Positions 24,201-33,559 of a stretch of DNA of 64,000 nucleotides are shown here, in pieces (positions within the stretch are counted from its first letter, which is position 1; each line of letters begins with the position of its first letter). Below the pieces are notes generated by a model. That model worked only from the letters and a program-made list of their open reading frames with translations. It was not told the DNA's origin and did not search any database. Origin of the DNA: Marsupella aquatica (taxonomy: Eukaryota; Marchantiophyta); the NCBI GenBank assembly GCA_973895155.1, contig OZ316891.1, positions 10,788,001 through 10,852,000 on the forward strand. The letters are read 5' to 3'. Position numbers and translations under genes: made by a program.

Positions 24201-24461
24201 ATCAATAACGCTCCATTGATGACCATTTGAATCCAACACACCGAGTGAAATCAGATTCTTACGCATGCCAGGTACATACCTGACTCCGGACACTATGCGC
24301 ACAGCGCCATCAAACATTTGAATCTTCACAGACCCAATTCCCTCAATTTGACAGGAGTGATCATTTCCCATCAGAACTGAACCGTTTGAAACAGAGTAAG
24401 AACTGAAAAACTCACGAATGTAACAAGTATGAAAAGAGCAAGCACAATCAAGAATCCACAC
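21234..24461 (-). CDS. pol: Copia Pol: protease, integrase, reverse transcriptase, RNase H
   Basis: About 1075 uninterrupted codons. In order: a protease motif WILDCACSFH near the start; a GAG-pre-integrase zinc region with LWHSRLGHMSEKGLAIL and CEHCILGKQ (about residues 130-180); integrase with HSDVWGP, LRSDNGGEYTS and TPQQNGVAERLNRTL (about 190-310, the D, D and E residues all visible); reverse transcriptase with KARLVAKGFTQEKGVDYNE, LDQMDVVTAFLYG, SLYGLKQSPRQW and the active site LYVDDMLI (about 560-800); and RNase H with STTGYVFTLGGGCISW, STTEAEYVAAAEAAKEAIWL and KHIDVRYHFIR (about 930-1040). The frame is the same as Gag, from which it is divided only by one TGA at 24507-24509, so Pol has no obvious start codon of its own. 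The protease reads DCA where most relatives have DSG, DTG or DSA. Confidence 0.95.
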   Translation of the reverse strand: MWILDCACSFHTCYIREFFSSYSVSNGSVLMGNDHSCQIEGIGSVKIQMFDGAVRIVSGVRYVPGMRKNLISLGVLDSNGHQWSVIDGELQVRSGETVILKGSRQKNLYVLQGNTVCGEANVTKSHEEMTQLWHSRLGHMSEKGLAILRKNGLISDLQSCKLEFCEHCILGKQHRRAFGVGTHRSKAVLEYIHSDVWGPSPTPSHSGKLYYVSFIDDYSRFVWIYFMTHKSDVLSIFKKWKAQVENQTGNTIKCLDTRVKSLRSDNGGEYTSMEFEEYCSEQGITRHLTTVYTPQQNGVAERLNRTLLERSRSMLSQSGLPQEFWAEAVNTAAYLVNLSPSSAINFKTPFEMRYKRQADYHGLVIFGSDAYALTPKQNRTKLDPTSRKCVFLGYQSGVKAYRLWDPIACKLVVSRDVSFNESRLLKEGENTQVSRTDKRKSPIPDLVEGEIGYEVHDRREGVAPIMELVPVPEEPEEFVDAGEQQVDAVELQIVPAHADQPESSARRTSGRTVLAPSRYGQWVDSSQLQEDDFTADDEGDALILEEGEPSSFHEASASKEKQKWTAAMQTEMQSLKDNKTWELVKLPKGQQVVDSKWIYKLKDNSIGGGSKVYKARLVAKGFTQEKGVDYNEVFSPVAKYSTIRLLCILVVMFGLLLDQMDVVTAFLYGTLEEVIFMRQPLGFVKRGQEELVCRLLKSLYGLKQSPRQWNKRFDDWIRSQGFHRSVFDPCVYLKPVKNVVFGFIVLVLYVDDMLIAAKDRSEIVKLKALLSAEFKMKDLGPAKRILGMEITRDLEAGKLWLTQSSYARKVIARFNMENSKPVSTPLAPHFKLSSAFCPTDDTEKGLMSKVPYDKAVGSLMYLMTCTRPDLAMAMGKVSRYMSNPGKVHWEAVKWIIRYLKGTVDHGLLFDANAKNARSLIGYVDSDYGQDLDRRRSTTGYVFTLGGGCISWRSTLQKCIAQSTTEAEYVAAAEAAKEAIWLDRLITEMGLPQGNVKLHCDSQSALHLAVNQVMDSRVKHIDVRYHFIRQAVSDNLFELVKIDGKLNPADAFTKVIPLESFSRHRDVLQVLQLHHK

Positions 24462-24506
24462 ATCATCTGCTCTCCTAGATGACGTGCACAGGGCATACCC
24501 CCGGCT

Positions 24507-25538
24507 TCATAAAACATACTCATCATTGAGTAAATCAGCTTCTCCATCAGCCCTAGCCACATTTGCCGATGAAGTTTCCGCTGCCTTTCCCTTACAGTCT
24601 CGCTTGAAGTGTCCAACTTGGTTGCACTTCCAACATGTCACCTGCCTCCTCTGAGGGGATTTACCCTTGGACTTAGATCTGGATTTAGATCTAAACTGGG
24701 TTCTACGGTCCCCAGTTGGTCGCTGCATACTCCTCCCACGGTTAACATTGAGGGCAGCACCAGATGATGAAGGCTGTGACGTGATGTGCATCTTCTGCTG
24801 AAGATCATCACTAAGCAGAGAACTTACCACGTCATTGTATGAAATGGTATCCCTATCACGATGCAACAACACTCGTGATAGGGACTGGTAAGATGGAGGC
24901 AATGAACTAAGAAGCTGCAGAGCCTTCGTCTCATCATTCAAAGTCTCCCCAAGGTTTTCCAAGTCAACGACCATGTCGTTGAAAGCATCCACATGGTCTT
25001 GCAACTTCGTACCAGATTCCTTCATCCTGAAACTCATCAGTTTGTAGGAAGTGTAGAGCCGGTTCGACAACTCCTTGCGGTGATACTTGCTCTGCAATTC
25101 CGCAAACAAGGACATGCAATCCTTATGTGCACCTAACTGCTTGATGATGGGAGGCATGAGATAGAGTGTAACACACCACACTCCCTGCTCCTGCATGCGG
25201 TCCCATTGTTTCTCATCAACATCGTCTTCACGAGGGCTCAGCAGTTGGCCCATCCCTGACGCATAAAGCACTCCCTTCACTTGCTTCTCCCATAGCAAGT
25301 AGTCAGAGCGCCCATCATACTTTGTCACTTCATACTTGGGTCCCCCAAGCTTGAAAGTCCCCATCTTCTTCTTTACCGTGAGCTCCGGTAGTAGTACTGC
25401 TTCCTCCACCACACGCCGCACCGGTGATGGTATCGGTGTCACGTGCTCTTCCTCCTGCTCCTCTCTCTGCCCCTGAAACCTCCGCGGTGATCCTCGTGCT
25501 TCAAGTTCCACGTCTTCGAAAAAACTCCTCCGAATCAC
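24507..25538 (-). CDS. gag: Copia Gag with CCHC zinc knuckle
   Basis: The open frame is 343 codons. It holds a UBN2-type Gag core (YDGRSDYLLWEKQVKGVLY, then KLQDHVDAFNDMVVDLENLG and LLSSLPPSYQSLSRVLL) and, near the end, a complete knuckle CWKCNQVGHFKRDC preceded by an Arg/Ser/Lys-rich patch. It encodes the structural protein that packages the element's RNA. The frame has no ATG at its start: the first in-frame Met is about codon 59 (KKKMGTFKLG). An upstream ATG (about 25543) is in another frame and would join this frame if the run of six T (six A at 25519-25524 on the plus strand) were one base shorter. The frame ends at TGA 24507-24509. Confidence 0.9.
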   Translation of the reverse strand: MIRRSFFEDVELEARGSPRRFQGQREEQEEEHVTPIPSPVRRVVEEAVLLPELTVKKKMGTFKLGGPKYEVTKYDGRSDYLLWEKQVKGVLYASGMGQLLSPREDDVDEKQWDRMQEQGVWCVTLYLMPPIIKQLGAHKDCMSLFAELQSKYHRKELSNRLYTSYKLMSFRMKESGTKLQDHVDAFNDMVVDLENLGETLNDETKALQLLSSLPPSYQSLSRVLLHRDRDTISYNDVVSSLLSDDLQQKMHITSQPSSSGAALNVNRGRSMQRPTGDRRTQFRSKSRSKSKGKSPQRRQVTCWKCNQVGHFKRDCKGKAAETSSANVARADGEADLLNDEYVL

Positions 25539-25559
25539 TCATATGAGAAAGTCACAAAA

Positions 25560-26682
25560 AATGTTGTTTTTCACAACTTCTCAAAAAACTCGAAACTCAA
25601 CACCGCCGCGTAGCCCACAAAGCTAGGAGTCCAATACTGAAAACCGAAATCAAAATCGAAATTTGACGGAAAAGTTATTCAAATTTCGGTCGAGGTGGGT
25701 AAAACCTTGGGAAACTCCCCCGTTTTGACCACCTCAGGGAATAACCGAAATACCAAGTACAACCCGTTGTCGGAATTGCGATGTGATTGGTGCGCTGCAT
25801 TGCCAACTTCAATGGCTACGACCTCGCCGAAAAATAACCAAAAAAGTTACCGTTCGGTGGATGAAATCTTTGTCGGACGGTCAAAAAATAGCTCTCTGGT
25901 TTTTTGGAATATTCTATGACCCTTGTACAGGCCCTGTGGGAATTTTGGAAGAACAATCGAGGGGCTGACATGTGTCCTCGAACCCCCAAAACCCCCTACC
26001 ACCCTTCGTCGTCGAAATCTGGTCGCGCGCGCAGAAAATACACACGGCAGAATGTACCCCTCGACACCAAACGCAAGATATCTCACTCGGGTTTTGACTA
26101 AATCAAGATCCGATTTCAGATTTGGAAACTAGACTCCGAGGCGATGAAGATCGATATAAGAAGCACCCAAAACGAGGAAAGAACGAGGGAGAAAAAAATT
26201 GGTAAAGATGACAGATTTCTCTCAATTGCCATAGCCAATTTCGAATCAGTTTTTCAAAGAGAAAAAAATGGTACCTTGTCAACAACGAATGTTGATCAAT
26301 TGCACTTGGTGTCGTCACCAAGTCCAACAAGGTAATTGATTTTGCTTAGCCTTCCTCTTTGCATCAAAGAGCCAATCCCGGACTCAAAAACAATCGTCTT
26401 GCCTCAATCTCTCCGTTGAGTCAAAACACTTGACGCTTCTCCCTCCGAGTCGATTGCCAACTTTCTTCACAAAATCCAGAACGACGAAAACTTAGATCTC
26501 TCTGCACCACGAGCTCCGTTCAACGATTTCTTCACACCGTTAGAAAGCTCTTGCCCTGATCTATCCGTTGAGCCCATAAACTCCAAGTTCCATGCGATGG
26601 AACTCTGGAAAATCCACCAACACTCAACGCTGGAAAAACCGTCATGAAATCCCGTCACGAACACACGTCACCTCCCAAGCAT
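25560..26682 (-). other. 5' untranslated leader of the young Copia element
   Basis: About 1.1 kb between the primer-binding site and Gag. Only short frames occur. A long leader is usual for this kind of element and would carry the packaging signal. Confidence 0.7.
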
Positions 26683-26696
26683 GCTCTGATACCAAT

Positions 26697-27081
26697 TGTT
26701 GAGCATAGACGACGATCGCAACGGCAAGCCCATGAACCATCCAACGCACAATAGTCGACACAAGAGATACGTGGTTCACCTCCTTGAGGCTACGTCCACG
26801 GGAACACACAAGAGAGCTTTACTGAACTCTAAGCCCGTCGGCTATACCGAGTCTCCACAGTGTAAGCTCTCCCTATCTCTCAAGTGGCTCCATAACAATG
26901 AGCCTTGGTTCTACCTCTCCAAGCACACATGCCTCTTATGATATAGTGTGCAACTTAGTTGTACCTAACCACATAGTTGTACCTAACCACATAGTTGTAC
27001 CTAATCACGTAGTTGTACCAACCCACGTTGTTGTACCAACCACGTCATACCTAACCTAGACGTAAGAGTAAATACCCAACA
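26697..27081 (-). repeat. 5' LTR of the young Copia element
   Basis: 385 bp, matching the other LTR throughout by eye. It should carry the promoter and transcription start of the element. Confidence 0.95.
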
Positions 27082-27086
27082 AGTGT

Positions 27087-27390
27087 GCGGGGATTGATGG
27101 AAAGTCACTGGAAACAAAATGAACATGAAACGATGAACACTAAATGGGCTTGAATATCAACAACAAGCAAGGAATCTATCTTGTCACAATGCCCTTTGTC
27201 CTCTACTAATGGTCAAAGATCTAGTATGTTCTGAGGGAAATCTAAAAAAATTTAACATCAGAGCTGTTTAAATCCAATCTTGAGGAGTTAAGTGCTGGAA
27301 GGAGGGTTGTCTTTCTGTGCAATTGTTTCTTCATATCTGCTGCAAGGTGAAAGGGCCTTGGGAATCATGCGAGGAGGTTTATTAATGTGT
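27087..27390. repeat. Continuation of the 430-bp array beyond the Copia insertion
   Basis: It resumes exactly where the unit was broken at 20652 (GCGGGGATTGA, then CACAATGCCCTTTGTCCTCT and GGGCCTTGGGAATCATG), ending with the GGAGGTTTATTAATG unit end. Confidence 0.85.
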
Positions 27391-27550
27391 TAGTAACTTA
27401 CTTGCCTAAATTAACAGTCCAGATCTGACCATGCATAGATCTATCAGTCATAATGTGACCAAGCAAGGAAAAAGTACAATTGTTTTCCTAAGCGGGGGCT
27501 TCTCAACTGACCATAAGTGCCTCCTGCCCAAAGTACAGAAGGGAACACTA

Positions 27551-28833
27551 CACTCTTTACAGTATTTAGTGTCACCAAACAACTAGTGTCACACACACTA
27601 ATTAGGGGTAGCTCTTGATTTTCAGCCAAGTGACACTATTTACCGCCACCCTTAATTTTGAAAAATAAATTAATATATTAAAAAATATTGATAATTAGAG
27701 GTGACAATGTCATTACCCTAAACTGCTCTCACTCCAAAGTTATCCAAACTACCAACGACATCTCTTTGTGTGTATGTTCTTAGAAAGTTTCTTTGTGTTT
27801 TATCTTGTCAGTAAAGGAAGGAGGTTGATAGATTTATAACATGGTGGGAATGGATTGGCCGTCATAGTTGGATTTGCTAGCACAAGGGAAAGAGAATCAA
27901 GACTATGTCAAAATGTCATTGGTAATTAGTCTGCATCTTGTTTGGGTTAACCTCGCTGCATTTAAAAAAATGATAAATGAAGACTTACAAAATGTGGGGA
28001 CTGGGACACGGGGCACATCTGGGAAATTGATAAATCCAGGCAAACATTGATTTTTGACATTGGCAAGGGACTCTGTAGCTGAGGTAAACAGTTTTGTTAA
28101 TAGACATGACATGTCTTGTGCACAAAATTCAATGATAAACACTGGTTTGTCTCTAAATGTCAATGGTGTATAGTCTGAAAATCAACTCACACCTGAGCTT
28201 CAGAATATCATAGCGAAGTATCGAGTGAAGTTTTAAAGGAGTCGAGTTGGCCTTGACATTGATGCTACTATTGAAGTAGCTCCTGATATTGGTGAACCAG
28301 GTGAAGAGCCAGCTCAACCCTCTTCTCTTGGCGCTGTACGCTGTCTTGCAAGGATGAGACACAGGGGACAGATTGTAGGAGAGTGAAAAGAATGTTAGTT
28401 TGTAGCTTATGTGAGACAACATCTGCTATTCATAGTTGATTGAAGTGAATCAAACAGATCTTGTTTGCTCAATGTGGTTCAAGAGTACCCCAAAACTGCA
28501 AATGTGAGGAGTTATAAATTTCTGAAGTTTGCTCAATATTTGAGTAGTACATGGAAGGAGTTATAAGTTTCTGAAGTTTTCTCAATGCTTGAATGAGTAG
28601 TTAGTTTTGTAAATTGTAATCAAATATTGTGCAAATTTTTAGCTTTTTTTATAAGCAAATTTTAACTATTGTCCATTCTTTGTTTTTAACTTTAAGTATG
28701 TGTGACACTATTTGACTTGTGACCACAATTAGTGTCATACTATATTAGTGTCACACACCCTAATTACCATCACTTACCTCAAATATAACCTCACAGTAAT
28801 TAGAGTGTGTGAGACTAAATACTCTAAAGAGTG
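27551..28833. mobile_element. Non-autonomous TA-flanked inverted-repeat element, copy 1
   Basis: 1283 bp, with ends CACTCTTTACAGTATTTAGT and, in the complement of the other end, CACTCTTTAGAGTATTTAGT, each flanked by TA (27549-27550 and 28834-28835). Subterminal ATTAGTGTCACAC motifs occur at both ends. Near 28172-28387 one frame is preserved against copy 2 at 45561-46932. The preserved part is an acidic stretch (GEPGEEPAQPSSLGAVR) followed by RMRH and a stop, with one TAA in this copy. TA target duplication suggests a Tc1/mariner-like mechanism, but the ends do not match the plant Stowaway consensus, so the superfamily is open. Confidence 0.75.
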
Positions 28834-28835
28834 TA

Positions 28836-29085
28836 GTTGGAAGGGTGCGCCAGGCCACTCAAGATTGTAGCCCTTTGGTGCCAGTGCTCTGATGCAGCTA
28901 TAGCTTATGCCACATAGTTGCACTGCCCCATGGTAGGTGTTTATTCCTGTTTGTCACCTGGAAAGTTAACTTGCTTTCCTGACCTATGGTCCCATTGTCA
29001 GAAGCATGCTCTTCTACTTTGGCCAGACGAATGCCAATTAAAGTATTCTAGTGCTTGGGGACACTGCACCATCCAACTTCCAAGC
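28836..29085. other. Spacer, no gene seen
   Basis: Short frames only. Confidence 0.4.
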
Positions 29086-29335
29086 TTGCATGCAACTTCC
29101 AAGGCAACTGTGTGGTTGAAAATGTATAAATGTTGTGCAAGAATCCAATGTATTTTCTCTCAAACTCTGTGTCCATGCTTTTTGGGTACTTAGATAAATA
29201 TATTCAAGAATGCAACTTCCAAGGCAACTATGTGGTTGAAAATGTATAGATGTAGTGCAAGGATCCAATCTATTTTCTCTCAAACTCTGTGTCCATGCTT
29301 TTCGGGTACTTACTCAGACAAATATATTCAAGAAT
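29086..29335. repeat. Tandem pair, about 122-bp unit
   Basis: Both units share GCAACTTCCAAGGCAACT, GTGGTTGAAAATGTATA, TTTTCTCTCAAACTCTGTGT and ATATATTCAAGAAT, with few differences. Confidence 0.85.
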
Positions 29336-29547
29336 TACATAACAAAGTGTAGCAAAAAATTTTAAAAGCCTGTTTTTTTATAGTATTTGCGCTAGTCTCG
29401 ATTTGTCACTGCCAGAATCTATGCAAAGCTGAAAAACATTTTCAATGGAGGTGGCTTCATATTTGTTGCATGGTTACACCAACACTATGATAAGCTCTGC
29501 TCAGCCCGGAGCACACCTTTTTTTTACTTTCCTGTCCAAATAAGCTA

Positions 29548-30640
29548 CACTGTTCACCGTAATTAGTGTGAGTAACACTAATTCAAGAGCGCCCATTTTT
29601 GGGGTCTGCTCGCAAATTAGTGTTACTCACACTAATTCCGAGCAAACACTAATTCCGTGCGCACCAAATAGTGTTACATAACACTAATTTGCATGACTTT
29701 TAGACTCGTATCGCGCGGCACCAGAATGACAGGATTTCAAGTGTTCTTGGCAACCAGGCCTCTCATCACAGGCTCTTTGTTAGGGTATTTAGTTGTCACT
29801 CTCATTTAGGCTAACATTGATTGATCGGGTGATTGATGAGCACAATGTGAGCGGTAGTTCAATGTGAGCTAACAGAAAAAGATCCCTAATAGATGCTTTA
29901 GCCTACACGACTAAAGAGCTCTTCGCTATTGTCATTACCTAGGCAAGTGAGGGTCTACACCTTATGTGCAGAACTCTTCAGTACTTTTGTACCCTTTTAT
30001 TAACCTCCAAATGCTCTACTGTTGGCTGTGAAATAAAACCTCCAAAAATGATTGCGCGCGGGAGTAAATGTTGCAGAGCCCTCAAATCCCTAGTAGATAC
30101 TCTAGCCCTCCACTATTACAGAGCTTTCACCTCCAGATGCTATGTACAGTAATATGTTGAGCAAAACATTTAAACAAAACCTCAAAATAAATAAATTGAA
30201 AACTGACACCAATTAGTGTTACTTTTGTTTCGGGATCAAGTTCACATAAATTAGTGTGACTACACTAATTTGTGTTAGGTATTGCTCTTAGTCTTGTGAC
30301 TCATGGATTACGACACTTAGGCTAACCACAGTTAGGGTCTTAGCTGAGGTTAGGTTAGTCGTGTGTGACCTTGTATATACCAGGGCTAGTGTAAGCCGCT
30401 GGTGAGTAGTGCTTGCTCATTGTAATCGAGCAACTTGAGGAAGAGATCGAGAGAGCTTATGTGTTCGACTACTCTGAAGTAAAGTTGGAGTGTTTGTGTG
30501 GACATAGCCTTGAAGAAGAGGTGAACCACGTATGGATTGTGTCGACTACGTGAGCATGGTATGAGTCATGTTTGTATCGTCATGAAGGAAGACGTCATAC
30601 TTCAACAATTTGGATATAACACTAATTATGGTGAACAATG
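29548..30640. mobile_element. TA-flanked inverted-repeat element with a nested solo LTR
   Basis: The left end CACTGTTCACCGTAATTAGT and the complement of the right end CACTGT/CATTGT..CACCATAATTAGTGT form inverted repeats of about 23 bp, each flanked by TA (29546-29547 and 30641-30642). The ends resemble those of the 27551 and 45561 elements (CACT.TT....GTA.TTAGTGT), so they belong to one broad group. Subterminal TTAGTGT/ACACTAATT pairs are frequent inside. Removing the nested LTR and its duplicated 5 bp leaves about 750 bp. Confidence 0.65.
30273..30607 (+). mobile_element. Solo LTR related to the young Copia element
   Basis: 335 bp, starting TGTTAGGTATTGCTCTTAGT (compare TGTTGGGTATTTACTCTTAC in the sense LTR of the young Copia) and ending TTCAACA. 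It is flanked by the perfect 5-bp duplication ATTTG (30268-30272 and 30608-30612). A shared internal block corresponds to the GTGAACCACGTAT..GTGTCGACTA part. No internal domain remains, as expected after recombination between two LTRs. Confidence 0.85.
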
Positions 30641-30745
30641 TAGTATCAAACAGCCCAGCCAAACCATCTTCAGAGGATGTTTTTGCTGTTTGGTAGTGTG
30701 AAAATGGGCTGGATAGGTAAGAAGTTAACTCATACTTCAACAGGA

Positions 30746-31371
30746 GAAAAAGACACACTGAGTCATCCTCTAAGTCACACATTTGTTTGTTGGTGTTACC
30801 TTGTTTGGGAGACTACTAACTCAGGTTATTTCACCTTGTTGAGATTTTTGTTGTGTATTTTGTTTCAATTTGCCTTTAGAGGCAACTAAGGTGTATGTTT
30901 TGTACCGCTGGAATCTGACACACTATCCCCCTCTCCTAATGTTTTTCATTCTCCTATGAATCCTAGAGCTTTGTGTTAGCTCTATGTTATTTGTAATGTT
31001 ACCAATCCTAAATTACAATTGTTTTTATTCTAGTAATAAAACTATATTTGAATGACATGAAAAAGACACACTGAGTCATCCTCTAAGTCACACATTTGTT
31101 TGTTGGTGTTACCTTGTTTGGGAGACTACTAACTCAGGTTATTTCACCTTGTTGAGATTTTTGTTGTGTATTTTGTTTCAATTTGCCTTTAGAGGCAACT
31201 AAGGTGTATGTTTTGTACCGCTGGAATCTGACACACTATCCCCCTCTCCTAATGTTTTTCATTCTCCTATGAATCCTAGAGCTTTGTGTTAGCTCTATGT
31301 TATTTGTAATGTTACCAATCCTAAATTACAATTGTTTTTATTCTAGTAATAAAACTATATTTGAATGACAT
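30746..31371. repeat. Exact tandem duplication of a 313-bp segment
   Basis: 30746-31058 and 31059-31371 read the same base for base, both running from GAAAAAGACACACTGAGTCA to TTGAATGACAT. I see no difference, so the event is recent, or this is a sequence assembly duplication. Confidence 0.9.
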
Positions 31372-31389
31372 TCCATACATACGAGGGAT

Positions 31390-32640
31390 GCTATATCTTC
31401 TTATAAGCGAAAGAATGGCTCTATGATAATATCAGACCCTCCCTTGTTTTATATTCATCAGAGATTTGTTCCCTAAGTTTATGGTTTTGAGTGTCTTCCT
31501 TATCACCAACTGAAATCATTATGTGAGAAACACATTTGAAAGGGATGCAAAGTCTTTAAGAAGTTGTACGTCTACTAAAGGACATGTGGGGGGGGGGGGG
31601 GCTTAGGGGTTAAAACTTTGTAAGGCCACGAACAGCCAGGAGGGGGCACAGGTACCAAGTTTCCCATAACAAATTCATTCTTGCTTTAAGTTGATTCTGA
31701 CAACTCCATCCAAACTCTTAAAATGAAAGATTATTATTATTATTCTCAACACATGATTTTTTTTGCAGGGGAAACACTACAAGACAATGACACTAATTTA
31801 CTTTCTGTTTGGGGATCCTCACACCTTTAGTTATCTTAACAAACCTCTTTGTGGCTGATTTATCGATCTAGATACAATAAATTGTCTTAATTGAAAACTT
31901 TTTTATTAGCATATCATGGCATTTGGGTTCATGTCTCCCCTACTGCGCCCTTGTGTTCCTTGGTAGTTATATATGTATGTGGGGAAAGTTGTCACAAAGA
32001 ATACTTCTAATTAGTCCAATCTGGTTGCATGGTTCTTATCACAAATTTCTGAAGCTGTTATATGGTGAATCCACCTTTCAAATTTTGTCTTATACAGATT
32101 TTTTGTGTCATGTATTTTTATTTCAATCTGCCTTATCGAGGGGCAACCTTTGTATCATATACATTTTTAATTAATTTTCAAACCCCTTTAATTTTAGGCA
32201 TGATAGAGTATTTTGAACTTATTTTGGCAGCCTCCTTATAACTTTTAAAGTTTGTGATCTCTTAGAGACTAAATGAGAGATGAAAAGATGAAACCAATGG
32301 TTCCACCACTTGAACAAAGTATTCTCATGAGCAAAGAGAAATGATTCTGAATAACATGAATGCATAGTGTCTGACTTAAGTTCCCCTCATGTAGTCTTTC
32401 CTAAGTTTATGGTTTTTATTGAAATGAGTGTCATTCATAAGGCACATTGAATTAAGTGCACAAATAGTAGCATCGTTGTGTCATAAAACTTGACTGCACT
32501 TTTCATTGTGCTTTTCTCGGCAGTCACTTTGCTAACATTATTTTATCCTTCTAGTTATACTCTCATATTTTATTTACTTTCAAACTACAAGACAAAAAAT
32601 CAAGCATGTTCCAGGATGAGCCTGCTATATCTCCCACCCA
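31390..32640. repeat. Dispersed repeat, copy B (uninterrupted)
   Basis: The left part is a diverged match to 16860-17700 and the right part matches 19549-20217 closely. Unlike copy A, the two parts lie about 200 bp apart with no tandem array between them. A 14-G run lies at 31588-31601. No coding region is recognised. Confidence 0.6.
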
Positions 32641-32784
32641 TGGGAGCATCATTGTTGGGAAACCACCTGTTAAAAAGTTGTGTAATTGGCTTCAGTTGTA
32701 ACTGGCAAGTAAAACCACCAATGTATGATTTTGTGTGTATAGTTTATGGTTCTTTAAAATTCTTTGGCCCTAGACAGTTTGGAA

Positions 32785-32895
32785 AGAAAGGCATGTTACA
32801 ATAACACTAGAACCGAGAGCTAGACTATCTGGTTGGGGATTGAACCTGAGATGTCCTGGTCACAAGTTAGTCACTCTGGCCACATAGGCTAAGGC
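32785..32895 (-). mobile_element. tRNA-derived SINE-like head with A and B boxes
   Basis: On the minus strand an A-box-like TGGCCAGAGTGACTAA (32882 down to about 32867) is followed about 36 bp later by a B-box-like GGTTCAATCCC (32846-32836). Their spacing suits an internal RNA polymerase III promoter. The sequence between does not fold as an intact tRNA by eye, so a SINE or tRNA relic fits better. Confidence 0.45.
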
Positions 32896-33559
32896 CCACT
32901 AAAATGACTCAGTTTTTCCTTGAAGTTTGTATGCATCAAAAGACTTGACAAGGCCCTAGGGGCCAAAAGAACCTCCAGTAGGTTTCCTATCTTCCAAGCA
33001 ACTAAACCTTAATTAACCAGCGTTAAACCCTATGTAGATCATCATCTCAACCATGGTCAAGTCTCTAACGAAGTGTCGCAAATAAAAAAACCCGTTTGTC
33101 CACTGAAGTGATCAAACTAACTAAGGTGATCAAACTGTAACCTGGCCCCCAAACTAGTTGTACACATTGGTGAGGAGGCATGATTGGCCTCATTCTACCC
33201 GGGCCAAGAATGCCTGAACAACTGTTGGTTCATTCAGGCTGTTCCATGCTCCCATTAGTAGAGCATTGGGTTCCACCATTAATGTGTCAAACACACAACT
33301 AAGGTAGTACACATGCATATGCAACCATTGAGTTGAAAGCTTCACTGTATCATCACTATTGCTCTCTCTTGTCATACTTGACCATGTGTGCTTGCTTACC
33401 TATGCATCTATGGATATCTCAACATTAGCCTTGGCATCTGACTAACATATTTCAATACTAGCCTCTGGTTTAACAATAGCATGCAGTTTGGGGAATTGAA
33501 ACCAACCCACAGGCAATCTTAGTTTTTTGAGGCTTGCAGCACCATAATGACTAGCCTAA

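Larger units (their letters stand above)
20658..27081 (-). mobile_element. Complete Copia LTR retrotransposon, apparently young
   Basis: The element is bounded by 385-bp LTRs that start TGTTGAGC and end CCCAACA, giving the inverted ends TGTTG/CAACA. A 5-bp target duplication AGTGT lies at 20653-20657 and 27082-27086. The LTRs look identical on reading, including the same encoded peptide across both. The primer-binding site (26683-26694 on this strand; TGGTATCAGAGC in sense) is the classic plant initiator tRNA-Met site. The polypurine tract in sense is AAGGGGAAGAT next to the 3' LTR (about 21043-21053). Gag and Pol lie inside on the minus strand, in the Copia order protease-integrase-RT-RNase H. 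Features of RT and RNase H resemble the Tnt1/Tork type. It sits inside the 430-bp tandem array. Confidence 0.97.

Noticed and set aside
32820-32895. Functional tRNA gene on the minus strand
   Set aside because: The A and B boxes are present, but acceptor and anticodon stems do not pair by eye.
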